This document shows, piece by piece, positions 17,212-25,357 of a stretch of DNA of 64,000 bases. Each line of letters starts with the position of its first letter. The first letter of the stretch is position 1. The DNA lies in assembly GCA_029983505.1 (NCBI GenBank), contig JASBZK010000005.1:1-64000 (forward strand). Direction: 5' to 3'. Source of the DNA: Porphyromonas sp. GTDB lineage: Bacteria; Bacteroidota; Bacteroidia; Bacteroidales; Porphyromonadaceae. A program made the translations under genes and the position numbers. The notes below the pieces were generated by a model. The model saw only the letters and a list, made by a program, of their open reading frames with translations, was not told the origin of the DNA and ran no database searches.

Positions 17212-19365
17212 TCAGAAGAACTTGTAGCGGAGGTCTTCGATCTTCGCTTTCTTCATGATCTCCTGAAGAGCCGTGGCGCGTACCATACCCGCGTAGCCGC
17301 TCGAGAGCTCTGCTTCTTTGGCTTCGGGGGTAGCCGCATTCGGGTCTTGGGTGCGGGAGAGGACATTGAGGAGGTAGACGCTGCCGTTGCCTTTCACGGG
17401 GGTGAACTTGCCGGGTTGTGCATAGACCGCGGCGGCGTTAATCCCCGGCTGATAGCCTACGGCTTCCAGTCTACGGGTGGAGAACTTGACAAAGTTGAGG
17501 GTGTCGACGACACCGCCGGTCTTGCTCGCGAAGTCGCTGAGGGACGTGTAGCCCGCTTTCTTCAATTGATCGAAGAGGTAGTCGGTCTTTTTCTCGGCCA
17601 TAACCACATTCTTGACCTCGTTCTTGATGCTTTCGAGCGGCATCACACCGGCTTCGTATTTCCCCTTGACTTTGGCAATAATGTACTGACCTTGGGTCTC
17701 CATAATGGGAGAAACGGCACCTTCTTTATTCTGCATGATCCAGCGGACGACTTCGCGGCTACCGGGCATACCGTAGCCGAGCATCGGCTGAGAGGCGGAG
17801 ATGCGTTGGTCTTTGAGAACCTGGTAGCCGGCATTAAGTGCGGCGGTATCCAGGTCTGCGACCTCTTTATTATTGGCGAGGAAGGAAGAGAGCTCATTGT
17901 AGAGCGCACCCTGTGTCTCGGGGCTTGCTTCCACGGTCTTGACCATAAAAGCGATGTTGTACTTATCCACACTTGGCTTGGCTTCGCTCACGAGGACGAT
18001 GTGCTCGCCGTACTTGGAGGTGAAGCGGAAGGGTACACCCACCTGGGCGCCATAGATGGCTTTGGCAAAGTCTTCGCCCACGTACTGCGTCGCCATGGCT
18101 TCGGAGAGCCAGCCGATTTCGCCTCCGTTGGCACTGGAGTTGCGGTCCAGAGAGTGTGCGGCGGCTTGTACGGAGAAGTTGTCGACTGAGGGGTTGGCCT
18201 GAATCGCCGTGAAGAGGGAGTCGGCGTTCACTTGTCCCTCAAACGAGCCTTTCGGCGCCAGTACGATGTGGCGGACGAGGAGACTCTCGGGGGCGTTCTT
18301 TTTGCCGACGAGTTTGATGACGGAGTAGGTCGCACCTTCCGTCATAATCTCAGAGACTGCTCCGGGAGCTGCGGTGGTGACGAATTCGAGCGCAGCTTGG
18401 GAGATGCCGGCACCCTGCAAGTCGGCGAGGGTGAGGTAGACGTCGTTGTAGGGGACGTCGGAGTACTCTTGGAGGACGAGGGCGGGAGCGTCTCCTTTGA
18501 GGAGTTCGGTGCGTGCGGCTTCGACGTCCGCTTTGGCGGCAGCGAAGTCTGCGTCATTGGGGAAGATATTGGCGTACACAAGGTCTGCCACGGCGCCTGC
18601 CTCGGTCTTCATAAGGTCGAGGTTCTCGTCGTAGTACTTCTTGATGTCGTCGTCGGTGACCGTGACGAGCGAGTCGCTGACGGCAGTGATCTTCTGCTCT
18701 ACGTAGGCGATGTCTGCGATGGTCGCGTCGGCTTTGACGGCTTCTTCGACTTCGAGCTTATTGGCTACGATAGCTTTGGCGATGAGGTTATTGTACTTCT
18801 CGGAGAGGGCGTAGTTGCGCACCTGCTTCTCGGTGTCGGACCACATAGTACGGAGCTTGTCGTACTGGGCTTTCTCTTCGGGCGTGGTGCCTGCGTCCTT
18901 GGCATTGATCTGCTTAAGGAAGTTGAGCAGCCCTGCCTTATCGAACGCCCCGGTCTCGGGATTGGCAAACATCGGATTCTGGAGGATCACCGGAGAGATA
19001 TTGTCGCCCTGTACGAGCTGATAGGTTTCTGCGGGTGTGACGGTAAGCCCGAGCTTATCCGCTTCTCCCTGCAGGAGCTTCTCGGCCACAATCGCGTTAT
19101 ACACCTGGTTGCGGAGCTGGACGGTCTGCGCTTCGTCCAGATTCTGACCCTGGGCGCGGACTTGCTCTTCGACCCGTTCGACGCGGGCATTGTAGTCATT
19201 GATGTTTACCTCTTTGCCGTTGACGTAAAAGGCATTCATACCTTTTGCGCGAAGCAGTGTGGTTCCTCCGTTGATGAGGTCGCCTGCGAGAAACGCCGCC
19301 ATAGCGAGCCCGATCCCGATAACGAGGCACCCGGCTTTACTTCTGATCTTGTCTAATGTTGCCAT
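17212..19365 (-). CDS. PpiD-like membrane-anchored peptidyl-prolyl isomerase
   Basis: A 717-residue protein with an N-terminal membrane anchor (about residues 12-33), a SurA_N/SurA-like helical region (about 40-230) and a parvulin (PPIC) domain at about 345-460, recognised from LLVRHIVLAPKG, GGEIGWL and YGEHIVLV. A second, degenerate parvulin-like segment may follow. This is the arrangement of PpiD, a periplasmic folding factor near the Sec translocon. The catalytic competence of the parvulin domain is uncertain. It is a single gene with its own promoter. Confidence 0.9.
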   Translation of the reverse strand: MATLDKIRSKAGCLVIGIGLAMAAFLAGDLINGGTTLLRAKGMNAFYVNGKEVNINDYNARVERVEEQVRAQGQNLDEAQTVQLRNQVYNAIVAEKLLQGEADKLGLTVTPAETYQLVQGDNISPVILQNPMFANPETGAFDKAGLLNFLKQINAKDAGTTPEEKAQYDKLRTMWSDTEKQVRNYALSEKYNNLIAKAIVANKLEVEEAVKADATIADIAYVEQKITAVSDSLVTVTDDDIKKYYDENLDLMKTEAGAVADLVYANIFPNDADFAAAKADVEAARTELLKGDAPALVLQEYSDVPYNDVYLTLADLQGAGISQAALEFVTTAAPGAVSEIMTEGATYSVIKLVGKKNAPESLLVRHIVLAPKGSFEGQVNADSLFTAIQANPSVDNFSVQAAAHSLDRNSSANGGEIGWLSEAMATQYVGEDFAKAIYGAQVGVPFRFTSKYGEHIVLVSEAKPSVDKYNIAFMVKTVEASPETQGALYNELSSFLANNKEVADLDTAALNAGYQVLKDQRISASQPMLGYGMPGSREVVRWIMQNKEGAVSPIMETQGQYIIAKVKGKYEAGVMPLESIKNEVKNVVMAEKKTDYLFDQLKKAGYTSLSDFASKTGGVVDTLNFVKFSTRRLEAVGYQPGINAAAVYAQPGKFTPVKGNGSVYLLNVLSRTQDPNAATPEAKEAELSSGYAGMVRATALQEIMKKAKIEDLRYKFF

Positions 19366-19485
19366 TTATTTTCTACTGTTGTTTATGCACCTAACAACTT
19401 AAAAATTGCCCATTTGTCCGAGATCGAAGAAGCGCTTTGGCGCACCTTTCTTCCCTTATCAAATGAGGACATACTTTTCAGAGTG

Positions 19486-19517
19486 CGAAGGTACCCATTT
19501 TTGGTGACTTGGTCAAA
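19486..19517 (-). promoter_or_regulatory. Promoter of the ppiD-like gene
   Basis: On the minus strand: TTTG (19517-19514), 20-bp spacer, TACCTTCG (19493-19486), one mismatch in the -7 box, about 120 bp upstream of the start. It lies in the 337-bp divergent gap 19366-19702, where otherwise only the promoter of the plus-strand gene was seen. Confidence 0.65.
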
Positions 19518-19589
19518 TCCGCTCCCCCGTGCGGGGTGCGCCCGGCGGATGAGGGACAGGGCAAAAGTCTCTTATTAGCGATTTAGGAG

Positions 19590-19597
19590 TATCTTTG
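19590..19597 (+). promoter_or_regulatory. -7 box of the acyltransferase gene
   Basis: TATCTTTG matches TAnnTTTG. No TTTG is found at the expected -33 distance, so this is a half-supported promoter, about 105 bp upstream of the start codon. Confidence 0.45.
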
Positions 19598-19702
19598 TCC
19601 GAAAGAGCCGGGTAGAGCGGCAGGAAGTCTCCGGCTGTGCCGGAAGAGTCTGCCGCCCGTCTCTCTTCCCATTTTTACTCACCAACTACATCCATTAGAG
19701 AT

Positions 19703-20884
19703 ATGTCTCAGATACAGACAGAGGACGGTTATTTCGACGATATAAGGCCCTTCAAGGACAGTGAGGTGCCGGGCGCAGTCCGCTCGCTGCTCTCCAATCC
19801 GGAGGCGGGAGCGCTTCTCTCGCAGCTGCTGAAGAAGACGGGCGAAGGGGACGACCTCGGAAAGATTTCTTCCATAGAGGACGTTAAGAAATTGGCTATG
19901 GCGCCGATTTTGCGCGACCTGCTCTCCAAGAGTGCTTTCTCCTACACTTCGTCCGGGAAGAGCGGTCTGGACCAAACGGGCAAGACGAAGTACACCTTCA
20001 TCAGCAACCATCGGGATATCATCCTCGACTCCGCCCTCCTTAACCTCGTCCTTATGGAGGCGGGTTTGCCGCTCCCCGAGATTGCCATCGGCGATAACCT
20101 TTTGCTCCGCCCTTGGATCCGTGACGTGGTTCGTCTCGCCGGTGCCTTCATCGTCAAACGCTCCGTCAGTGTGCGGGATATGATAGAGGAGAGTCGCCGT
20201 CTGAGCCTGTATATGAGGCGCAACATCACCGAAGGCAGGGCTTCCCAGTGGATCGCCCAAAGAGAGGGTAGAGCCAAAAACGGGGATGACCGCACCCAGC
20301 AGTCGGTCCTCAAGATGCTTGCGATGTCTGCTCCGGAGGGCGAGACACCGGTCGGAGCCCTTAGGGCGCTCAACCTCGTCCCAGTCGCCTTTTCCTACGA
20401 GTATGACCCTTGCGATTACCTCAAGGCGCTCGAACTCTTGCAGAAAGCAAGAGGCACCTACAAGAAGGAGGAAAAAATTAGCGACCTCCTGAGTATGCAG
20501 ACCGGTCTCACCGGCTACAAAGGGCGCATCCACGTGGCCATCGGCGAGCCGCTCTGCAAGCTTTTGGACGATAAGGAGGCAGAGCTCTCGGCACTCTCCA
20601 AAAACGACCAGTACAGAGCCGTGGCAGAGCTGATCGACGAAGCCGTCTTCGCCCGTTACCGCTTCTATCCCTGCAATTACATCGCTTACGATTTGCTCCA
20701 CGGCAGCGTCTCGGGGGATGGGCTTTACTCCAAGAGAGAACGCCTCAAGTTTGAACTCTATCTGGAAGATCGGCTCGATATGCTCCGCGAATTCAAAGAG
20801 TCCAAAGGCGAGCGGGATTTCCTCTACACGAAGCTCCTGGAGATGTACGCGAACCCCCTGAAGAATCACCTCGAGCACAAATAA
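19703..20884 (+). CDS. Glycerol-3-phosphate/lysophosphatidate acyltransferase-like protein
   Basis: A 393-residue protein. SNHRDIILDS (His103 onward) resembles the NHxxxxD acyltransferase motif I, though the Asp is one position further along; IAQREGRAKNGDD resembles the later substrate-binding motif. This points to the PlsC/PlsB superfamily, acylating a glycerophosphate-type acceptor at the inner membrane. It is larger than PlsC, and its C-terminal ~200 residues are not assigned. The start at 19703 (MSQIQTEDGY) is preferred over an in-frame upstream ATG at 19637. It heads a plus-strand run, but an array of 23-bp repeats separates it from the next gene. Confidence 0.75.
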   Translation: MSQIQTEDGYFDDIRPFKDSEVPGAVRSLLSNPEAGALLSQLLKKTGEGDDLGKISSIEDVKKLAMAPILRDLLSKSAFSYTSSGKSGLDQTGKTKYTFISNHRDIILDSALLNLVLMEAGLPLPEIAIGDNLLLRPWIRDVVRLAGAFIVKRSVSVRDMIEESRRLSLYMRRNITEGRASQWIAQREGRAKNGDDRTQQSVLKMLAMSAPEGETPVGALRALNLVPVAFSYEYDPCDYLKALELLQKARGTYKKEEKISDLLSMQTGLTGYKGRIHVAIGEPLCKLLDDKEAELSALSKNDQYRAVAELIDEAVFARYRFYPCNYIAYDLLHGSVSGDGLYSKRERLKFELYLEDRLDMLREFKESKGERDFLYTKLLEMYANPLKNHLEHK

Positions 20885-20890
20885 AAATTT

Positions 20891-20980
20891 CGGCCCGTAT
20901 CTCGCACTTCTCCCGGTCTGTGTCTCGTACTTCTCTCGGTACGTGTCTCGCATTCGCCGGAGTACGTGCAAGATTTTTGG
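20891..20980. repeat. Tandem 23-bp repeat array
   Basis: Three abutting 23-bp units start at 20891, 20914 and 20937, each CGG-Y-CCGT/CTGT-R-TCTCG followed by ~10 less conserved bases, then CGGAGTACGTGCAAGATTTT at 20958. The first units differ mostly by transitions. It lies between the acyltransferase stop and the nicotinamidase start. Confidence 0.88.
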
Positions 20981-21012
20981 GCCGCTCCAGACACCAATTT
21001 TTTCCGAAAACG

Positions 21013-21555
21013 ATGAAAGCGCTTATTATAGTCGACCCCCAAAACGATTTTATCACCGGCACACTCCCCGTCCCGGGTGCAGAGAAAGCCATACGTGACC
21101 TCGCCTCCCGCCTCGGGGACCTTCCGGTGCAGCATATCTTTGTGACGATGGACTGCCATCCTTTCCGGCACATAAGTTTCGAAGAGGAGGGCGGCATCTG
21201 GCCGGTGCACTGCGTCAAGTACTCCGGAGGGGCGGCTGTGGAGCCTGTCCTTATGGAAGCCCTTAGGAAGAGCGGGGACAAGACGGTTCACTTTATCGAG
21301 AAAGGCACCCTTAGAGACAAGGAAGCATACAGCGCATTCGAGGAGTCCTATCCGTCCCTCTTGGACGAAGCAGACGAGATTTTCGTCACGGGTCTCGCGG
21401 GCGATGTCTGTGTGCAAACCAGCATCAGGGATCTGGCGCGTCACGGACTCGCGGACAAACTGACCGTGGTGCCGAAGTATTGCCCAAGCCTCGACGGTGG
21501 TAAGCTCCTCTCCGAGACCGCAGGCGAACTGGGGCTGAGAATTTCCGATTTTTGA
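21013..21555 (+). CDS. pncA: Nicotinamidase
   Basis: A 180-residue isochorismatase-fold enzyme converting nicotinamide to nicotinate for NAD salvage. Visible are the catalytic Asp in IVDPQNDF (residues 6-13), the metal-site region MDCHPF, the catalytic Lys in the EKGT segment and the nucleophilic Cys in AGDVCVQTS. The start at 21013 gives the standard N-terminus; the in-frame extension to 20920 runs into the repeat array. DCHP replaces the more usual DWHP at the metal site, a minor deviation. Confidence 0.92.
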   Translation: MKALIIVDPQNDFITGTLPVPGAEKAIRDLASRLGDLPVQHIFVTMDCHPFRHISFEEEGGIWPVHCVKYSGGAAVEPVLMEALRKSGDKTVHFIEKGTLRDKEAYSAFEESYPSLLDEADEIFVTGLAGDVCVQTSIRDLARHGLADKLTVVPKYCPSLDGGKLLSETAGELGLRISDF

Positions 21556-21605
21556 AAACAAGAAAGGGGGGATAGGGGTTTTACTTAAAGAAACGAAGAC
21601 AGAAT

Positions 21606-22031
21606 ATGAGTTGGTTTGAATGCAAAATCACATACGACAAGGAAATCAGTGCCGAAGGCAAGCTCAAAAAGGTGAGTGAATCTTACCTGCTTGACGCAGA
21701 GACCTTCACCGACGCAGAAGCCCGGATGACGGAGTTGATGGAGTCGCGCGGAGCTTTCACTATGGATACGGTCAAGAAAGTCCGCCTCGCCGAGCTTTTC
21801 CTCGATGACAAATCCGAGCGCTTCTATAAGGCGAAAGTGGGCTTTATTTCCCTCGACGAGAAAGCCGGCGTCGAAAAGAAGAAGTATGTGCAGATGCTCG
21901 TACAGGCCGACAATTTCCGCGAAGCCCTCGACAACCTCAATAAAGGGATGAAGGACACCTTGGCGGACTACGAGATCGCACAGTTGCAGGAGACGCCCAT
22001 TATGGACGTTTTCCCTTATGAAGTAAAGTAA
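21606..22031 (+). CDS. DUF4494 protein
   Basis: A 141-residue soluble protein matching the DUF4494 family of Bacteroidetes (opening MSWFECKITYDK). No function is known to me. Its stop codon directly abuts the ATG of the yggS homologue (stop 22029-22031, start 22032), so the two are probably translated together. No cofactor motif is apparent. Confidence 0.88.
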   Translation: MSWFECKITYDKEISAEGKLKKVSESYLLDAETFTDAEARMTELMESRGAFTMDTVKKVRLAELFLDDKSERFYKAKVGFISLDEKAGVEKKKYVQMLVQADNFREALDNLNKGMKDTLADYEIAQLQETPIMDVFPYEVK

Positions 22032-22715
22032 ATGGACACGATAAAAGAAAGACTTGAAGCACTGTGGGGCGAGCTCGGAGACTCCGTCCGTCTCGTCGCT
22101 GTCTCCAAGTTTCACCCCGTAGACAAACTCCGCGAGGCGTACGACGCAGGACAGAGGATTTTCGGGGAGAATCGTGTACAGGAGCTGGACGAAAAGGTGC
22201 CTCTTTTGCCAAAGGACATCGAATGGCACTTTATCGGCACGCTCCAAAGAAACAAAGTCAAGTACATCGTCCCCTACGTCGACACCATCCAGAGCATCGA
22301 CCGGGCCGAGATCCTGCACGAGGTCGAAAGGCAGGCAGAGAAAAAAGGCGGTCGGAGAGACCGTAAGATTAAACTTTTGCTCCAAGTGCACATCTCAAAT
22401 GAAGAGACCAAGCACGGGTTCTCGGAGGACGAACTGACAGCCTTTCTCGGCTCCTTGGATCTCTCTTCGCTGAAGAGTACCGAGATTGTCGGTCTGATGG
22501 GTATGGCAGAGATGACGGACGACGAGACCGTCATCGACGGACAGTTTGCCCACCTTAAGTCGCTTTTCGACCGCGTCAAAAACGACTTTTTCCCCGCGGA
22601 CGACCGTTTCAAAGAGCTCTCTATGGGGATGAGCGGCGATTACGAGATCGCACTCAGGCACGGCGCCACCCTCGTACGTATCGGCACCCGCATCTTCGGA
22701 CCTCGCGAATACTGA
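22032..22715 (+). CDS. yggS: YggS-family PLP homeostasis protein
   Basis: A 227-residue pyridoxal-phosphate-binding protein of the YggS/PROSC family. The PLP Lys lies in LVAVSKFHP (about residue 26), and the C-terminal phosphate-binding SMGMSGDYEIAL and GTRIFG motifs are present. The family buffers PLP and affects amino and keto acid balance; it is not a known catalytic enzyme. It begins immediately after the DUF4494 stop. Confidence 0.93.
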   Translation: MDTIKERLEALWGELGDSVRLVAVSKFHPVDKLREAYDAGQRIFGENRVQELDEKVPLLPKDIEWHFIGTLQRNKVKYIVPYVDTIQSIDRAEILHEVERQAEKKGGRRDRKIKLLLQVHISNEETKHGFSEDELTAFLGSLDLSSLKSTEIVGLMGMAEMTDDETVIDGQFAHLKSLFDRVKNDFFPADDRFKELSMGMSGDYEIALRHGATLVRIGTRIFGPREY

Positions 22716-22788
22716 CATCATTGTTTCGGACAGTCAAGAGACAAGTATCATACATTTTTTTACCCCATCAAAAAATCAACAGACCCTT

Positions 22789-23487
22789 ATGAAGAAGTTT
22801 TACAGCGTAGCAGGCGCATCTGCCCTTTCGCTCGCAGTCATACTCTCGGGTTGCGGCGCTCTCCAGAGCCTCAATAACAATACCGTCAAAGGTGCCGGCA
22901 TCGGCACAGGTGCAGGCGCCGCTATCGGCGCGGGCATCGGCTATGCGGCAGGTAACGCCGGCATCGGTGCAGCCATCGGTGCCGTCTTGGGCGGTGTGGC
23001 CGGCGGCTTCATCGGGAACCATATGGACAAGCAGGCCAAAGAGCTCGAAGCAGCCATCCCCGACGCTCAGGTCGAAAAGGTTAATAACGGCGAAGCCATC
23101 AAGGTGACGTTCGACAGCGGAATCCTCTTCGGCTTCGACCAGTCCGTCCTTACGGCCGACTCCAAGGAGGCTCTCGGACGCTTTGCCGAAAATATGAACG
23201 CCAATCCCGACACCGACATCCAGATCATCGGTTACACCGACTCCACCGGTACCGATTCGTACAACCAGAAGCTCTCCGAGCGTCGTGCCGAAAGCGTCTA
23301 CAATTTCCTCCGCGGAAAGTCTGTGTCTTCGAGCCGTATGCTTGCCATCGGTAAAGGCGAAAACGATCCTGTGGCGGACAATAGCACGAAAGTGGGACAG
23401 CAGAAGAACCGCCGCGTGGAAGTCTATATCCTTCCGAATGCCAAGATGATCCGCGAAGCTAAGGCACAAGCAGCCCGCCAGAACTAA
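22789..23487 (+). CDS. OmpA-family lipoprotein with glycine zipper (YiaD-like)
   Basis: A 232-residue outer-membrane lipoprotein. Signal peptide with lipobox LSGC (Cys at about 22), a Gly/Ala-rich glycine-zipper segment (about 34-80, GAGIGTGAGAAIGAGIG and similar) and a C-terminal OmpA domain (about 100-215) that binds peptidoglycan: FGFDQSVLTADSK, GYTDSTGTDSYNQKLSERRA and NRRVEVYI. It probably links the outer membrane to the cell wall. A strong terminator follows. Confidence 0.94.
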   Translation: MKKFYSVAGASALSLAVILSGCGALQSLNNNTVKGAGIGTGAGAAIGAGIGYAAGNAGIGAAIGAVLGGVAGGFIGNHMDKQAKELEAAIPDAQVEKVNNGEAIKVTFDSGILFGFDQSVLTADSKEALGRFAENMNANPDTDIQIIGYTDSTGTDSYNQKLSERRAESVYNFLRGKSVSSSRMLAIGKGENDPVADNSTKVGQQKNRRVEVYILPNAKMIREAKAQAARQN

Positions 23488-23505
23488 CGGCTTCCCCCCG
23501 GAGGC

Positions 23506-23541
23506 TTCCGAGACTCGGGAGCACTGACTTCCGAGACTCGG
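23506..23541. repeat. Pair of TTCCGAGACTCGG repeats 23 bp apart
   Basis: Identical 13-mers at 23506 and 23529. The spacing equals the period of the other intergenic arrays although the core differs. It lies just after the OmpA-lipoprotein stop. Confidence 0.7.
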
Positions 23542-23556
23542 AAAGTACAGAGAAGA

Positions 23557-23589
23557 GAGGCGGATCGGGAACTTTCCCCGACCCGCCTC
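23557..23589 (+). terminator. Terminator of the OmpA lipoprotein gene
   Basis: A 13-bp stem GAGGCGGATCGGG (23557-23569) with 23577-23589, one mismatch or wobble, a 7-nt loop, then CCTTATTTTTC. Confidence 0.85.
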
Positions 23590-23720
23590 CCTTATTTTTC
23601 CTCTCCCGAACCGAGACTATGCCCAAAGCCTCGGTTCTTGGTGGCGTGGCTTTCGTGCATATCGTGCCAATAAGCCTACCCGGCTACTTGTCGCCGTAAT
23701 GTCCGAGGAACCCAAATATG

Positions 23721-23734
23721 TGACCTATAGGTCA
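23721..23734. repeat. Perfect 14-bp palindrome TGACCTATAGGTCA
   Basis: A perfect dyad sharing TGACCTATA with the 54-bp repeat at 1-54 and 1587-1640, and with ATAGGTCA near 1523. It could be an operator-like site or a hairpin; no gene start is adjacent, since it lies between convergent genes. Confidence 0.55.
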
Positions 23735-23735
23735 A

Positions 23736-23826
23736 AAAAAGGTACAGACCAAAGTGGTTGTCTTGGTCTGTACCTTTTTCTGTGTTTGGTCTGTATCTCG
23801 ACGTACGCTATGTCCGTACCTCTTTT
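23736..23826. repeat. 23-bp-period array with terminator-like hairpin between convergent genes
   Basis: GGTACAGACC (23741) pairs with GGTCTGTACC (23765), the stem flanked by A7 and T5, so it reads as a terminator in both directions. Further cores follow at 23788 (GGTCTGTATC) and 23811 (TGTCCGTACC), 23 bp apart. With the preceding terminator, 13-mer pair and palindrome it accounts for the 359-bp gap before dusB. Confidence 0.82.
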
Positions 23827-23846
23827 TTCCCCGGTCAAAGCGATTG

Positions 23847-24821
23847 TCAGGGGCGGGGTACGGCGTCGAGGAGGGCAAAGAGCTCGGCGCGGGTCTCGGC
23901 TCTGAGGATGGCGATTTTCTGTTGGCGAAAGTCCGGGATCCCCTTAAAGAGCGGCGTCGCCGCGAGGTGACGACGAATATGGAGGATACCCCCTTTCTCT
24001 CCCGCGTGGGCAATACTCTCGTCGATTTGGCGTTTGAGTACGGAGAGGTACCACTCGAAGTCGTGAGTGGGTTTGTCGTGCCCTTTCAGCACTTCCGAGA
24101 TTTCTTCAAAAATCCAGGGTCTTCCGATGGCTCCGCGTCCCACCATAATGGAATCCACTCCAGTTTCTTCAAATCTACGGAGCGCAGTCTCGCCGTCCGT
24201 GATGTCTCCGTTGCCGATGACGGGTATCGTGATGCGGGCGTTTGCTTTCACGCGCGAGATGGGCGCCCAATCGGCTTCTCCGGTGTACATTTGGGAGCGG
24301 GTACGTCCGTGTATGGTGAGCGCCATGGCTCCGGCGTCTTGGATCTTTTCCGCAAGGTCCTCAATGATGATATGCTCCAAGTCCCACCCAAGGCGTGTCT
24401 TCACTGTTACGGGGACGGAGACAGCGCGGCGGACGGCTTCCGTGATGGCAAGCATACGGGGGACGTCGCGAAGCAGTCCCGAACCTGCACCTTTGCCCGC
24501 CACTTTCTTGACGGGGCAGCCGAAGTTGATGTCGAGGAGGTCGGGGTGGGCTTCTTCCACCGCAATGCGCGCGGCTTCCGCCATGACGACCGGGTCTTTG
24601 CCGTAGATCTGTACCGCAGCAGGCCGCTCACGGTCGTCGATGTGCAGTTTGGCAAGAGACGAGCGGACGGAGCGGATTATGGCGTCGCTCGAGACGAACT
24701 CGGAGTACACGAGAGATGCCCCAAACTCCCTCGCGATGAGGCGGAATGAGGCATCCGTAACGTCTTCCATGGGGGCGAGCAAGACGGGATGCTCACCAAG
24801 GTCGAGATTTCCTATCTTCAA
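23847..24821 (-). CDS. dusB: tRNA-dihydrouridine synthase (DusB-type)
   Basis: A 324-residue FMN enzyme reducing uridines in the tRNA D-loop. Typical motifs: LAPMEDVTDASFR near the N-terminus, DINFGCPVKKV with the catalytic Cys, TIHGRTRSQMYTG and GNGDI, then the FMN phosphate loop MVGRGAIGRPW. It starts 17 bp after the YqeY-type gene and ends the ftsA-ftsZ-yqeY-dusB run. Confidence 0.94.
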   Translation of the reverse strand: MKIGNLDLGEHPVLLAPMEDVTDASFRLIAREFGASLVYSEFVSSDAIIRSVRSSLAKLHIDDRERPAAVQIYGKDPVVMAEAARIAVEEAHPDLLDINFGCPVKKVAGKGAGSGLLRDVPRMLAITEAVRRAVSVPVTVKTRLGWDLEHIIIEDLAEKIQDAGAMALTIHGRTRSQMYTGEADWAPISRVKANARITIPVIGNGDITDGETALRRFEETGVDSIMVGRGAIGRPWIFEEISEVLKGHDKPTHDFEWYLSVLKRQIDESIAHAGEKGGILHIRRHLAATPLFKGIPDFRQQKIAILRAETRAELFALLDAVPRP

Positions 24822-24838
24822 TTTCGAGTGGGGATTCC

Positions 24839-25288
24839 TTAGCCGAGAAGGCTTTTGACGATGGCGGAAAGCGTCTTGCCGTCGGCGCGGCCTGCGAGCT
24901 CCTTCTGAGCTTCGCCCATCACGCGCCCCATACCTTTTATGTCGGTCACACCGAGGCGGGCAATGATTTCGCTCACTTTGACCTTTATTTCTTCCTCACT
25001 GAGGGGCTTGGGGAGAAACGACCGGTAGACTTCTGCCTGTGCCTCGTCTTCTTCGGCGAGATCCGTACGGTTGTTGTCTCGGTAGATCTTGGCTGAGTCC
25101 TCGGACTGTTTGAGTAGTTTTTGGATGATTTTGAGTGCTTCGTCGTCCGAAAGATCGCCGTCGTGACCGGGCGCGGTCTTGGCTTCAAGGAACACTTTCT
25201 TGATGCCGCGCAGCGCCTCCAGACGGGCGTGGTCTTTGGCGAGCATCGCTTTCTTTATCTCTTCGCTTATTTGATCAAAAAGTGACAT
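24839..25288 (-). CDS. GatB/YqeY-domain protein
   Basis: A 149-residue helical protein matching the YqeY family, which shares the tail domain of GatB and is thought to contact tRNA. Recognisable are LKKAM-like start (EEIKKAMLAKD), KVFLEAKTAPG, and the C-terminal GMGRVMGEAQKELAGRADG. It lies 69 bp downstream of ftsZ and 17 bp upstream of dusB; both neighbours downstream relate to tRNA. Confidence 0.9.
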   Translation of the reverse strand: MSLFDQISEEIKKAMLAKDHARLEALRGIKKVFLEAKTAPGHDGDLSDDEALKIIQKLLKQSEDSAKIYRDNNRTDLAEEDEAQAEVYRSFLPKPLSEEEIKVKVSEIIARLGVTDIKGMGRVMGEAQKELAGRADGKTLSAIVKSLLG

Positions 25289-25357
25289 AGCTGGTCGGAA
25301 TTTGGAATCTTGGTTTAGGGGTCCTGCGGAAAAGTCCCGTATCTCCCATTTCTGAAG

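Noticed and set aside
20891-20980. CRISPR array
   Set aside because: Units of 23 bp abut without unique spacers, and no cas genes are in the window.
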